This document shows positions 14,929-23,409 of a DNA stretch of 64,000 nt, one piece after another (position 1 is the first letter of the stretch; every line of letters begins with the position of its first letter). Location: assembly GCF_937952055.1 (NCBI RefSeq), contig NZ_CALFYO010000020.1:496001-560000 (forward strand), in the 5' to 3' direction. Source of the DNA: an uncultured Piscinibacter sp. GTDB taxonomy: Bacteria; Pseudomonadota; Gammaproteobacteria; Burkholderiales; Burkholderiaceae_C. Position numbers and translations under genes: made by a program. Under the pieces are notes generated by a model. It did no database searches. It was given only the letters and a program-made list of their open reading frames with translations, and was not told the origin of the DNA.

Positions 14929-15938
14929 CCGCTGCCGGACCACGCGGCCCGCAGTTCGGCTTCGAGTTCCGCGGCGCGCCCGGCGTAGCGAGGCGAGAAG
15001 TGGAACGGCACCACGCAGCGGGCACCGAGCTCGCGCGCGATCAGGCCGGCCTGCCATGCGGTGAGGTGGTTCTTTCGCCGTGCATGCTCGCCCTCGGCGC
15101 TGAGGAACACGCTCTCGATGTAGAGCTGGTCGACGCCGGCAAGCAGTCGGGCGAGCACCTGCCGGTTCGCCGGCGTGAAGCGCAGGTCGGTGACGTAGCC
15201 GATGCGCTGGCCCGGCGCCACGTCGAGCAGCAGCCGCGCCAGTTCGCCGACGCTGCGCGTCGCCTCGTGCTCGCCGAGCCGGTCGCGCCAGTGCAGGCGG
15301 ATCGGCGTGTCGGCCGGCGCGCCGCGCTGCACGGCGAGCCGCAGCTCGCGCAACCAGGCGCCGGTGGCGAGCCCCTCGGCGGCGAGCCGCACCTTGTCGA
15401 CGCGCGGTCGCGGCTTCTCCTCCAGCGCGAAGGCGAGACAAGGCATCTCGTGGTCGACGAAGCTGCCGCGCACGCGCAGCAGCGCCTCGTCGTGCAGCAG
15501 GCCGTCCTGCACCACGAAGGCTTCCCCTTCCTCGCGACTGAAGCCATGGCGGCTGGAGAACCGGGCGCAACGCCCCTGTCCGTCGAGGCCCATCTCGCGC
15601 ACCTCGAGCACCAGCTCGACCGCGTAGCGATGCACCACGTTCCAGGTGTAGGAACGCAGCCGATGCTCGACCTGATCGACGAACCCGGGGCCGCCGAACA
15701 GGGCGAGCCGCTGCATCCGTCCCAGCACCACGCGCAGCAGCGCATCGAAGCCGGCGAAGTGGTCCATGTGGGTGTGGCTGACGAACACCTGCGACAGGCG
15801 CAGCATCAGGCGCGGCGGCAGCCGGCTCACGTCGCCGAGGTCGAACAGCAGTGCGCGACCCTCGTCGCGCAAGTCGACATAGAGCGCCGGATCGCCGAAG
15901 GCGTCGTTGACGAGGCGGGAATCGAACAGACGGCGCAT
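14925..15938 (-). CDS. metallo-beta-lactamase fold protein, RNase Z-like
   Basis: 337-residue hydrolase with the zinc motif SHTHMDHFAGFDALLR (HxHxDH) near residue 54, further ligand histidines in SSRHGFS and a late FHFSPRY, and CVVPFHFS as the final metal-binding strand. Similarity is to the RNase Z/Atm-like branch, but it lacks the usual GxG exosite arm as far as I can see. The substrate might be RNA or a small ester. Start ATG at 15938 gives the N-terminus MRRLFDSRLVNDAFGDP. Divergent from the nitroreductase gene, with an FNR-like box between them. Confidence 0.85.
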   Translation of the reverse strand: MRRLFDSRLVNDAFGDPALYVDLRDEGRALLFDLGDVSRLPPRLMLRLSQVFVSHTHMDHFAGFDALLRVVLGRMQRLALFGGPGFVDQVEHRLRSYTWNVVHRYAVELVLEVREMGLDGQGRCARFSSRHGFSREEGEAFVVQDGLLHDEALLRVRGSFVDHEMPCLAFALEEKPRPRVDKVRLAAEGLATGAWLRELRLAVQRGAPADTPIRLHWRDRLGEHEATRSVGELARLLLDVAPGQRIGYVTDLRFTPANRQVLARLLAGVDQLYIESVFLSAEGEHARRKNHLTAWQAGLIARELGARCVVPFHFSPRYAGRAAELEAELRAAWSGSG

Positions 15939-15987
15939 GAGGTGACGGGAGCGTCCCGCCTGTCTACCGTGGTGCCGGCGGCTGCGA

Positions 15988-16001
15988 TTGATCGAGCGCA
16001 A
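15988..16001. promoter_or_regulatory. FNR/ANR-like box between the RNase Z-like and nitroreductase genes
   Basis: TTGATCGAGCGCAA has one mismatch to TTGA-N6-TCAA. It lies in the middle of the 99-base divergent gap, its centre 57 bases from the minus-strand start at 15938 and 43 bases from the plus-strand start at 16038. Confidence 0.55.
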
Positions 16002-16037
16002 GTGCGGTGCCGTGTTCGCTTGCCATCGTCGCGCCTG

Positions 16038-16754
16038 ATGTCGCCCCACCCCGCTTTCCCCGAGCCGGAAGCCGTCGATGCGGCACGACGCGCGGCACTG
16101 GCACGCGCCCTCGCCGCGGCTGGCAGCCTGACGCTGCTGCCCGCGGTCGCTGCGGCCGCGGCCGATCTCGCGCTCGGCAGGGCCGCACGCCGCGGCGGCA
16201 TGCCGCTGGCCGAGGCGCTGGCAGCGCGGCGATCGGTGCGTCGTTTCGGCCCCGGGTCCATCACCTTGGCGGCGGTCGGCCAGTTGATTTGGGCAGCGCA
16301 GGGGCTCAGCGCGAGCGGACGGCGTACCGCCCCTTCCGCAGGCGCGCTCTACCCCCTGGAACTGCACCTGGTCACGGCGCGCGTCGATGCCCTCGCGCCG
16401 GGGGGGTATCGCTACCTGCCCGACGTCCATGCGCTGCGCCGCTCCGACGTTCGGACCACGACGGCGGGCTTGCAGGCGGCGGCCCTCGGCCAGGCGTCGG
16501 TGGGCATGGCGGCCGCCGTGGTGGCGATCACCGCGGTGGAGGCACGCAGCGCAACGAAGTACGGCAGCCGCGCGGCCCGCTATGCCGCCTTCGAGGCCGG
16601 CGCGGCGGCGCAGAACCTCGCACTGCAGGCCGTCGCATTGGGGCTGGGCAGTCTGGTCGTCGGCGGCTTCGACGACGAGGCGGTCGGGCGCGTGCTGCGG
16701 CTGCCCGCCGGCGAACGTGCACTGGCACTGATGCCGGTCGGAAACCCGGCCTGA
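16038..16754 (+). CDS. SagB/nitroreductase-family protein
   Basis: 238-residue FMN-dependent oxidoreductase of the SagB/ThcOx nitroreductase type. RRSVRRFGPGSITLAAVGQL is the FMN phosphate-binding start, SGRRTAPSAGALYPLEL is the hallmark SagB segment, and AGAAAQNLALQAVALGLGS completes the family pattern. The first 45 residues hold an RR pair followed by an alanine-leucine-rich stretch (ARALAAAGSLTLLPAVAAAAA), which could be a Tat signal peptide or a membrane anchor. No SagC/D partners or precursor peptide are nearby, so toxin maturation is unlikely. Followed by ald after 19 bases. Confidence 0.82.
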   Translation: MSPHPAFPEPEAVDAARRAALARALAAAGSLTLLPAVAAAAADLALGRAARRGGMPLAEALAARRSVRRFGPGSITLAAVGQLIWAAQGLSASGRRTAPSAGALYPLELHLVTARVDALAPGGYRYLPDVHALRRSDVRTTTAGLQAAALGQASVGMAAAVVAITAVEARSATKYGSRAARYAAFEAGAAAQNLALQAVALGLGSLVVGGFDDEAVGRVLRLPAGERALALMPVGNPA

Positions 16755-16773
16755 TCACCACGGGAGAGACTCG

Positions 16774-17889
16774 ATGCGCATCGGCGTGCCCACCGAAATC
16801 AAGGTCCACGAGCACCGCGTCGGGCTGACGCCGTCCAGCGTGCGAGAGCTGTGCGCGCACGGCCACGAGGTGCTGGTGCAGTGCGGCGCCGGCGCTGCCG
16901 CAGGACTGGACGATGGGCAGTACCGCGCGGCCGGTGCGACCCTGGTCGACGATGCCCAGGCGGTGTTCTCCGGCGCGCAGTTGATCGTCAAGGTCAAGGA
17001 GCCGCAGCCGCAGGAAGTCCGCTGGCTGCGGCCCGGCCAGGTGCTGTTCACCTATCTGCACCTGGCCGCCGATGCGGCGCTGGCGAGGGCGCTGCTCGCC
17101 TCGGGGGCGGTGGCGATCGCGTACGAGACGGTCACGGGCCCCGGCGGCCGGCTGCCGCTGCTCGCGCCGATGAGCGAAGTGGCCGGACGCATGGCGATCC
17201 AGGTCGGCGCGAGTTGCCTCGAGCAACCACGCGGCGGTCGGGGCGTGTTGCTGGGCGGCGTGCCGGGCGTGCCGGCGGCTCAGGTGGTGATCCTCGGTGC
17301 CGGCGTGGTCGGCACGAACGCGCTACAGGCTGCCGTGGGGCTCGGCGCTCGCGTCGCCATCCTCGACCATGACCTCGACCGGCTGCGCCAGCTCGACCTC
17401 ACCTTCGGCAACCGCGTGATGACGCGCTACGCGACCACGCAGGCGCTCGAGGACAGCGTCGCCGCGGCGGACCTCGTCGTCGGCGCCGTGCTCGTGCCCG
17501 GCGCGACGGCCCCCCGGCTCGTCGCGCGCACCATGGTGGCAGGCATGAGGCGAGGCGCGGTGATCGTCGACGTGGCCATCGACCAGGGCGGCTGCGTCGA
17601 GACCTCGCGCCCGACCACGCACGCCGAGCCGACCTACGTGGTCGACGGCGTGGTGCACTACGCCGTGACCAACATGCCCGGCGCGGTGCCGCGCACCTCC
17701 ACCTTCGCCCTCAACCACGCGACGCTGGCCCACGTGCTTGCGCTGGCCGACCAGGGCTGGCGCCAGGCCACGCTCGACGACCCGCACCTGCGCGCCGGAC
17801 TGAACGTCGTCGAAGGCCGGCTGGCCCACGACGCGCTGGCGCGCAGCCTGGGCCTCAGCCCTGCCCAGGCACCAGCGGCACGACGTTGA
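16774..17889 (+). CDS. ald: alanine dehydrogenase
   Basis: NAD-dependent enzyme interconverting alanine and pyruvate plus ammonia. 371 residues, normal length. Starts MRIGVPTEIKVHEHRVGLTP with the substrate-binding arginine; KVKEPQP and YLHLAAD carry the catalytic Lys and His; the nucleotide-binding GAGVVGTNA is followed by the acidic turn ILDHDLDR. SRPTTHAEPTY and HYAVTNMPGAVPRTST are family signatures. In oxygen limitation Ald can recycle NADH, which fits the FNR-like box in front of the sagB-like gene it follows. Its 3' end overlaps convergent uvrB by 35 bases. Confidence 0.95.
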   Translation: MRIGVPTEIKVHEHRVGLTPSSVRELCAHGHEVLVQCGAGAAAGLDDGQYRAAGATLVDDAQAVFSGAQLIVKVKEPQPQEVRWLRPGQVLFTYLHLAADAALARALLASGAVAIAYETVTGPGGRLPLLAPMSEVAGRMAIQVGASCLEQPRGGRGVLLGGVPGVPAAQVVILGAGVVGTNALQAAVGLGARVAILDHDLDRLRQLDLTFGNRVMTRYATTQALEDSVAAADLVVGAVLVPGATAPRLVARTMVAGMRRGAVIVDVAIDQGGCVETSRPTTHAEPTYVVDGVVHYAVTNMPGAVPRTSTFALNHATLAHVLALADQGWRQATLDDPHLRAGLNVVEGRLAHDALARSLGLSPAQAPAARR

Positions 17890-19981
17890 CGTCGTGCCCG
17901 GCAGCACCGAAGGCCTGCTCGCGCAGCAGTGCGAGTTGGTCGCGCACCCGTGCCGCCTTCTCGAACTCGAGGTTGCGCGCGTGGTCGAGCATCTGCTTCT
18001 CGAGCAGCTTGATGCGCTTGGCAAGATCCTTCTCGCTCATCGCCTCGACCGCGGCGGCCTCGGTCGCCGCCTTCAGGTCGTCCTTCGCGCTCTTCTCGCT
18101 GTAGACGCCGTCGATCAGGTCCTTGACCTTCTTGCTGACGCTGCGCGGCACGATGCCGTGCTCGGCGTTGAAGGCGATCTGCTTGGCGCGGCGTCGCTCC
18201 GTTTCGCCGATCGCCTTGCGCATCGACTCGGTCACGGTATCGGCGTAAAGGATCGCCTTGCCGTTGAGGTTGCGCGCCGCGCGGCCGATGGTCTGGATCA
18301 GGCTGCGCTCGGCGCGCAGGAAGCCTTCCTTGTCGGCGTCGAGGATGGCCACCAGCGACACCTCGGGGATGTCCAGTCCTTCGCGCAGCAGATTGATGCC
18401 CACCAGCACGTCGAACGTGCCCAACCGCAGGTCACGCAGGATCTCGACACGCTCGATGTTGTCGACGTCGCTGTGCAGGTAGCGCACCTTCGCGCCATTG
18501 TCGCTGAGGTAGTCGGTCAGCTGCTCGGCCATGCGCTTGGTGAGCGTGGTGATGAGCACGCGCTCGTTGACCTTCACGCGCTCGCGGATCTCCTGCAGCA
18601 CGTCGTCGACCTGGGTAGCGGCCGGCCGCACCTCGACCTCGGGGTCGATCAGGCCGGTGGGCCGCACCAGCTGCTCGACCACCTGACCGGCATGCTGCTG
18701 CTCGTAGGCCGCCGGCGTGGCCGAGACGAAGATCGCCTGGCGCATCTTCTTCTCGAACTCCTCGAACTTCAGCGGCCGGTTGTCCAGCGCGCTGGGCAGG
18801 CGGAAGCCGTACTCCACCAGCACCGTCTTGCGCGCGCGGTCGCCGTTGAACATGCCACCGAACTGGCCGATCAGCACGTGGCTTTCGTCGAGGAACATCA
18901 ACGCGTCGGCCGGCAGGTAGTCGACCAGGGTCGGCGGCGGCTCGCCCGGCGCGGCGCCGGAGAGGTGCCGCGTGTAGTTCTCGATGCCCTTGCAGTGCCC
19001 CACCTCCTGCAGCATCTCGAGATCGAAGCGGGTGCGCTGCTCGAGGCGCTGGGCCTCCACCAGCTTGCCCATCTTCACCAGCTCGTCGAGCCGCTCGCGC
19101 AACTCGGCCTTGATGGTCTCGATGGCGGCTACCACGCGGTCACGCGGCGTCACGTAGTGACTCGAAGGGTAGACGGTGAAGCGCGGGATCTTCTGGCGGA
19201 TGCGCCCGGTCAGCGGGTCGAACAGCTGCAGCGTCTCGACCTCGTCGTCGAACAGCTCGATGCGGATCGCCAGTTCGGAGTGTTCCGCCGGGAACACGTC
19301 GATGGTGTCGCCGCGCACGCGGAAGGCGCCGCGGGAGAAGTCGGTCTCGTTGCGCTGGTACTGCATGCGGATCAGGTGCGCGATGACGTCGCGCTGGCCC
19401 AGCTTGTCGCCGACGCGCAGCGTCATCACCATGCGGTGGTAGTCGGCCGGGTTGCCGATGCCGTAGATCGCGCTGACGCTGGCGACGATGACCACGTCGC
19501 GCCGCTCGAGCAGGCTCTTGGTGGCCGACAGGCGCATCTGTTCGATCTGCTCGTTGATCGAGCTGTCCTTCTCGATGAACAGGTCGCGCTGCGGCACGTA
19601 GGCTTCGGGCTGGTAGTAGTCGTAGTAGCTGACGAAGTACTCGACCGCGTTTTTCGGGAAGAACTCGCGGAACTCGCTGTACAGCTGCGCGGCCAGCGTC
19701 TTGTTCGGCGCGAACACGATCGCCGGGCGGCCGAGCCGCGCGATCACGTTGGCCATCGTGAAGGTCTTGCCCGATCCGGTGACGCCCAGCAGCGTCTGGT
19801 AGCTCAGACCGTCGTGGATGCCCTCGACGAGCTTGTCGATCGCCGTGGGCTGATCGCCCGCCGGCGGATAGGGCATGAAGAGCTGGAAAGGCGAGTCGGG
19901 GAAGCTGACGAATTCCCCCGCCGGCACCTCATGAGGCACCGCGACGGGGCGGACTTCGCGAACTTCGGGAAGGTCGGCCAT
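17855..19981 (-). CDS. uvrB: excinuclease ABC subunit UvrB
   Basis: DNA damage recognition helicase-like subunit of nucleotide excision repair. About 708 residues from the ATG at 19981 (MADLPEVREVRP); an upstream ATG at 20029 would add 16 residues. Motifs: FQLFMPYPPAGDQPTAI, Walker A GVTGSGKTFT, beta-hairpin YYDYYQPEAYVP, DESHV, helicase motif GRAARN and the C-terminal UVR motif (LEKQMLDHARNLEFEKAARV) that contacts UvrC. Convergent overlap with ald by 35 bases. Confidence 0.97.
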   Translation of the reverse strand: MADLPEVREVRPVAVPHEVPAGEFVSFPDSPFQLFMPYPPAGDQPTAIDKLVEGIHDGLSYQTLLGVTGSGKTFTMANVIARLGRPAIVFAPNKTLAAQLYSEFREFFPKNAVEYFVSYYDYYQPEAYVPQRDLFIEKDSSINEQIEQMRLSATKSLLERRDVVIVASVSAIYGIGNPADYHRMVMTLRVGDKLGQRDVIAHLIRMQYQRNETDFSRGAFRVRGDTIDVFPAEHSELAIRIELFDDEVETLQLFDPLTGRIRQKIPRFTVYPSSHYVTPRDRVVAAIETIKAELRERLDELVKMGKLVEAQRLEQRTRFDLEMLQEVGHCKGIENYTRHLSGAAPGEPPPTLVDYLPADALMFLDESHVLIGQFGGMFNGDRARKTVLVEYGFRLPSALDNRPLKFEEFEKKMRQAIFVSATPAAYEQQHAGQVVEQLVRPTGLIDPEVEVRPAATQVDDVLQEIRERVKVNERVLITTLTKRMAEQLTDYLSDNGAKVRYLHSDVDNIERVEILRDLRLGTFDVLVGINLLREGLDIPEVSLVAILDADKEGFLRAERSLIQTIGRAARNLNGKAILYADTVTESMRKAIGETERRRAKQIAFNAEHGIVPRSVSKKVKDLIDGVYSEKSAKDDLKAATEAAAVEAMSEKDLAKRIKLLEKQMLDHARNLEFEKAARVRDQLALLREQAFGAAGHDVNVVPLVPGQG

Positions 19982-20080
19982 GGCGGATAAAATCTCCGGG
20001 TTAACCCGCCTCGCGCGATCACAAGGCAATCGGACAGGTTAACGGAAAACGCCCCTCGGCTCTACTGACAAGGACTGACC

Positions 20081-21292
20081 ATGTCTTCGCCCTCCACGTC
20101 GCTGTTCGCCGCCGTCGAACTGGCCCCGCGCGACCCCATCCTCGGCCTGAACGAGCAGTTCGCCGCCGACCCCAACCCGGCGAAGGTGAACCTCGGCGTG
20201 GGCGTGTACTACGACGACGGCGGGAAGCTGCCGCTGCTGAAATGCGTGCAGGAAGCCGAGCGGCTCATGATGGAAGCGCCGAAGGCACGCGGCTACCTGC
20301 CCATCGACGGCATCGCTGCCTACGACAAGGCGGTGCAGGGCCTGGTATTCGGCGCCGACAGCGCTGCCGTCAAGGCCGGCCGCATCGCCACCGTGCAGGC
20401 GCTCGGCGGCACCGGTGGCCTCAAGCTGGGTGCCGACTTCCTCAAGCGACTCGAGCCGCACGCCAAGGTGCTGATCAGCGACCCGAGCTGGGAGAACCAC
20501 CGCGCGCTGTTCGAGAGCGCCGGCTTCCCGGTCGAGACCTACCCCTACTACGACGCGCACGTCAAGGGCGTGAACTTCGCCGGCATGCTGGCGGCGCTGA
20601 ACGCGGCACCGTCCGGCACCATCGTCGTGCTGCACGCCTGCTGCCACAACCCGACCGGCTACGACATCAGCCCCGAACAGTGGAAGCAGGTGGTGGATGC
20701 CGTGAAGGCGCGCAACCTGGTCGCCTTCCTCGACATGGCCTACCAGGGCTTCGGCGAGGGCATCGCCGAGGATGGCGCAGTGATCGGCCAGTTCATGGAC
20801 GCCGGCCTGGACTTCTTCGTCTCGACCAGCTTCTCGAAGAGCTTCTCGCTGTACGGCGAGCGCGTCGGCGCGCTCAGCGTGGTGTGCGAATCGAAGGAGG
20901 AGGCCGACCGCGTGCTCAGCCAGCTCAAGCGCGTGATCCGCACGAACTACTCCAACCCGCCGATCCACGGCGCCCAGGTCGTCGCCACGGTGCTGACCAC
21001 CCCGGCGCTGCGCAAGATGTGGGAAGAAGAGCTTGCCGGCATGCGCCTTCGCATCAAGCAGATGCGCCAGGCGCTGCAGGGCAAGCTCGCCGCCGCCGGC
21101 ATCAAGCAGGACATCAGCTTCATCACCCGCCAGAAGGGCATGTTCAGCTACTCGGGGCTGTCGAAGGAACAGATGCAGCGGTTGCGCAGCGAATTCGGCA
21201 TCTACGGCGTGGATTCGGGCCGCATCTGCGTGGCGGCATTGAACAGCAAGAACATCGACGCAGTCGTCAGCGCGATCGCGAAGGTCTCCTGA
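20081..21292 (+). CDS. aromatic/aspartate aminotransferase
   Basis: 403-residue class I aminotransferase of the AspC/TyrB type. PLP lysine in STSFSKSFSLYGERVG; other hallmarks are NLGVGVYYDDGGKLP, HACCHNPTGYDIS, DMAYQGFGEG and the C-terminal RICVAALNSKN with the substrate-carboxylate Arg. Transfers amino groups between aspartate or aromatic amino acids and 2-oxoglutarate; whether tyrB-like or aspC-like cannot be told here. Divergent from uvrB and followed by an intrinsic terminator. Confidence 0.93.
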   Translation: MSSPSTSLFAAVELAPRDPILGLNEQFAADPNPAKVNLGVGVYYDDGGKLPLLKCVQEAERLMMEAPKARGYLPIDGIAAYDKAVQGLVFGADSAAVKAGRIATVQALGGTGGLKLGADFLKRLEPHAKVLISDPSWENHRALFESAGFPVETYPYYDAHVKGVNFAGMLAALNAAPSGTIVVLHACCHNPTGYDISPEQWKQVVDAVKARNLVAFLDMAYQGFGEGIAEDGAVIGQFMDAGLDFFVSTSFSKSFSLYGERVGALSVVCESKEEADRVLSQLKRVIRTNYSNPPIHGAQVVATVLTTPALRKMWEEELAGMRLRIKQMRQALQGKLAAAGIKQDISFITRQKGMFSYSGLSKEQMQRLRSEFGIYGVDSGRICVAALNSKNIDAVVSAIAKVS

Positions 21293-21322
21293 TCGGCCGA
21301 GCTGTCACCTAGGCGACACCCC

Positions 21323-21347
21323 AGGGCGCGATTTGCGCCCTTTTTTC
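21323..21347 (+). terminator. intrinsic terminator after the aminotransferase gene
   Basis: AGGGCGC / GATTT / GCGCCCT stem-loop (7 bp, five-base loop) directly followed by TTTTTC, 30 bases after the stop codon at 21292. Confidence 0.85.
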
Positions 21348-21436
21348 TTGCCCGTTCGGGGTTTCCCGGCGTCCGCACGACAGCACCATGCAAGTAATGT
21401 TCCTAGAATGCTGCATTGCACCAAGAGGGCTAGACC

Positions 21437-22726
21437 ATGCTGTATCAGATGTACGAGACCCAACGCGCCCTGCTGAGCCCGTTCGCCGAGTTTGCCAGCG
21501 CGTCGTCTAAGCTCTACAGCCATCCGCTGTCTCCGTTCGCGCATACGCCGATGGCCGACCGCGTCTCCGCCGGCCTGGACCTGATGCACCGGCTCTCGAA
21601 GGAGTACGAGAAGCCGCAGTTCAACATCACCTCGGTCGCCGTCGATGGCGTCGACGTGGCGGTGCAGCAGCAGACCGCGATGGAAAAGCCCTTCTGCCGC
21701 CTGCTGCGCTTCAAGCGCTTCAGCGACAACCCGAAGGTGCTGGAGGCGATGAAGAAGCACCCGACCGTGCTGGTCGTCGCGCCGCTGTCCGGCCACCACG
21801 CCACGCTGCTGCGCGACACGGTGCGCGCGCTGCTGCGCGACCACAAGGTTTTCATCACCGACTGGACGGACGCGCGCATGGTGCCGCTGGACGCCGGCCC
21901 GTTCCATCTTGACGACTACATCGCCTACGTGCAGGAGTTCATCCGCCACATCGGCCCGGAGGTCAACGTGATCTCGGTGTGCCAGCCCACCGTGCCGGTG
22001 CTCGCCGCCATTTCGCTGATGGCCAGCAACGGCGAAGCCACGCCGCGCACGATGACCATGATGGGCGGCCCGATCGATGCGCGCCGCAGCCCGACGGCGG
22101 TGAACAACCTGGCCATGAACAAGAGCCACAACTGGTTCGAGCACAACGTCATCTACCGCGTGCCGGTCAACTACCCCGGCGCCGGCCGCCGCGTCTACCC
22201 CGGCTTCCTGCAGCACAGCGGCTTCGTGGCAATGAACCCCGACCGCCACCTCAGCTCGCACTACGACTACTTCCTCGACCTGGTGCGCGGCGACGGCGAC
22301 AGCGCCGAGTCGCACCGCGAGTTCTACGACGAGTACAACGCGGTGCTGGACATGCCCGCGGAGTACTACCTCGACACCATCAAGACGGTGTTCCAGGACT
22401 TCGCGCTGGTCAACGGCACCTGGCGCGTCAACGGCCAGCTGGTGCGACCGCAGGACATCAAGACCACCTGGCTGCTGACCATCGAGGGTGAACTCGACGA
22501 CATCTCCGGGGCCGGCCAGACGCGCGCCGCCCACGGACTGTGCACCGGCATTCCGCAGAGCCGCCAGTTTCACTACGACGTGGTCGGCGCCGGCCACTAC
22601 GGCATCTTCTCGGGCCGCCGCTGGCGCGAAAAGGTCTACCCGGAAGTGCGCAACTTCATCGCCGCGCACCAGGACGCCACGCCCAGGGCCGCGCCGGCGA
22701 AGAAGGCCCGAGCCCGCGCCCGATAA
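21437..22726 (+). CDS. phaZ: intracellular polyhydroxybutyrate depolymerase
   Basis: 429-residue intracellular PHB depolymerase of the Ralstonia PhaZa1 type, which degrades native storage granules. The active-site cysteine is C182 in VISVCQPTVPVLA, the position a serine holds in extracellular enzymes. MYETQRALLSPFAEFA at the start and HYGIFSGRRWREKVYP at the end (catalytic His) are typical. The C-terminal 20 residues are Ala/Lys/Arg-rich, possibly for granule or DNA binding. No phasin or synthase gene is adjacent. Confidence 0.93.
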   Translation: MLYQMYETQRALLSPFAEFASASSKLYSHPLSPFAHTPMADRVSAGLDLMHRLSKEYEKPQFNITSVAVDGVDVAVQQQTAMEKPFCRLLRFKRFSDNPKVLEAMKKHPTVLVVAPLSGHHATLLRDTVRALLRDHKVFITDWTDARMVPLDAGPFHLDDYIAYVQEFIRHIGPEVNVISVCQPTVPVLAAISLMASNGEATPRTMTMMGGPIDARRSPTAVNNLAMNKSHNWFEHNVIYRVPVNYPGAGRRVYPGFLQHSGFVAMNPDRHLSSHYDYFLDLVRGDGDSAESHREFYDEYNAVLDMPAEYYLDTIKTVFQDFALVNGTWRVNGQLVRPQDIKTTWLLTIEGELDDISGAGQTRAAHGLCTGIPQSRQFHYDVVGAGHYGIFSGRRWREKVYPEVRNFIAAHQDATPRAAPAKKARARAR

Positions 22727-22733
22727 TCGGCCG

Positions 22734-23402
22734 GTGTCCGACGCTGCCCGACTCGCCTCACTGATCGACGCCGCATTGCCGCAGACGCAATGCACGCGCT
22801 GCGGCTATCCGGACTGCGCGGCCTACGCACGGGCGGTGGCCGCCGGCGACGCGCAGATCAATCAGTGCCCGCCGGGCGGGCAGGAAGGGGTAGCGCGGCT
22901 GGCCGCGCTCACCGGCCGGGCGGCGCAGCCGCTCGATGCCGAGCACGGCCTCGAGGGGCCACTGCGCCTGGCCGTCATCGACGAGGCCTGGTGCATCGGC
23001 TGCACGCTGTGCATCAAGGCCTGCCCGGTGGACTGCATCGTCGGCGCGCCGAAGCTGATGCACACGGTGATCGAGGCGCAGTGCACCGGCTGCGAGCTGT
23101 GCATTCCAGCCTGTCCGGTGGATTGCATCGGCCTCGTCGATGCCAGCGGGGAGCGCACGGGCTGGGCAGCCTGGAGCCCCGCGCAGGCCGAGCAGGCGCG
23201 CAGTCGTCACGCCTTCCGCAAGGTCCGTCTCGAGCAGGCCGCACGGGACAATGACGCACGGCTCGCCGCCAAGGCGCAGGCCAAGCTCGCCGATCTGCCC
23301 AGCCACACCCATCACACCGACCCGGCGGTGATCGAGCGCAAGCGCTCGGTCATCGAGGCCGCGCTGGCGCGCGCCCGCGCCCGCCTGCAATCGGGCGAAT
23401 GA
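22734..23402 (+). CDS. rnfB: RnfB-like ferredoxin-type protein
   Basis: 222-residue iron-sulfur protein starting at a GTG (22734), 7 bases after phaZ. The N-terminal Fe-S domain has CTRCGYPDC and a later cysteine in QINQCPPGG; then two classical 4Fe-4S motifs, CIGCTLCIKACPVDC and CTGCELCIPACPVDC. The N-terminal membrane helix of true Rnf complex subunit B is missing and no rnfACDGE genes are present. It is immediately followed by nth, an Fe-S enzyme. Solo RnfB-like genes next to nth are known in betaproteobacteria; the electron partner is unknown. Confidence 0.88.
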   Translation: MSDAARLASLIDAALPQTQCTRCGYPDCAAYARAVAAGDAQINQCPPGGQEGVARLAALTGRAAQPLDAEHGLEGPLRLAVIDEAWCIGCTLCIKACPVDCIVGAPKLMHTVIEAQCTGCELCIPACPVDCIGLVDASGERTGWAAWSPAQAEQARSRHAFRKVRLEQAARDNDARLAAKAQAKLADLPSHTHHTDPAVIERKRSVIEAALARARARLQSGE

Positions 23403-23409
23403 ACGCGGC

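Noticed and set aside
21385..21420. TGCA-rich stretch before phaZ as a PhaR operator
   Set aside because: Too degenerate and no clear symmetric pattern; TAGAAT at 21404 lacks a matching -35.
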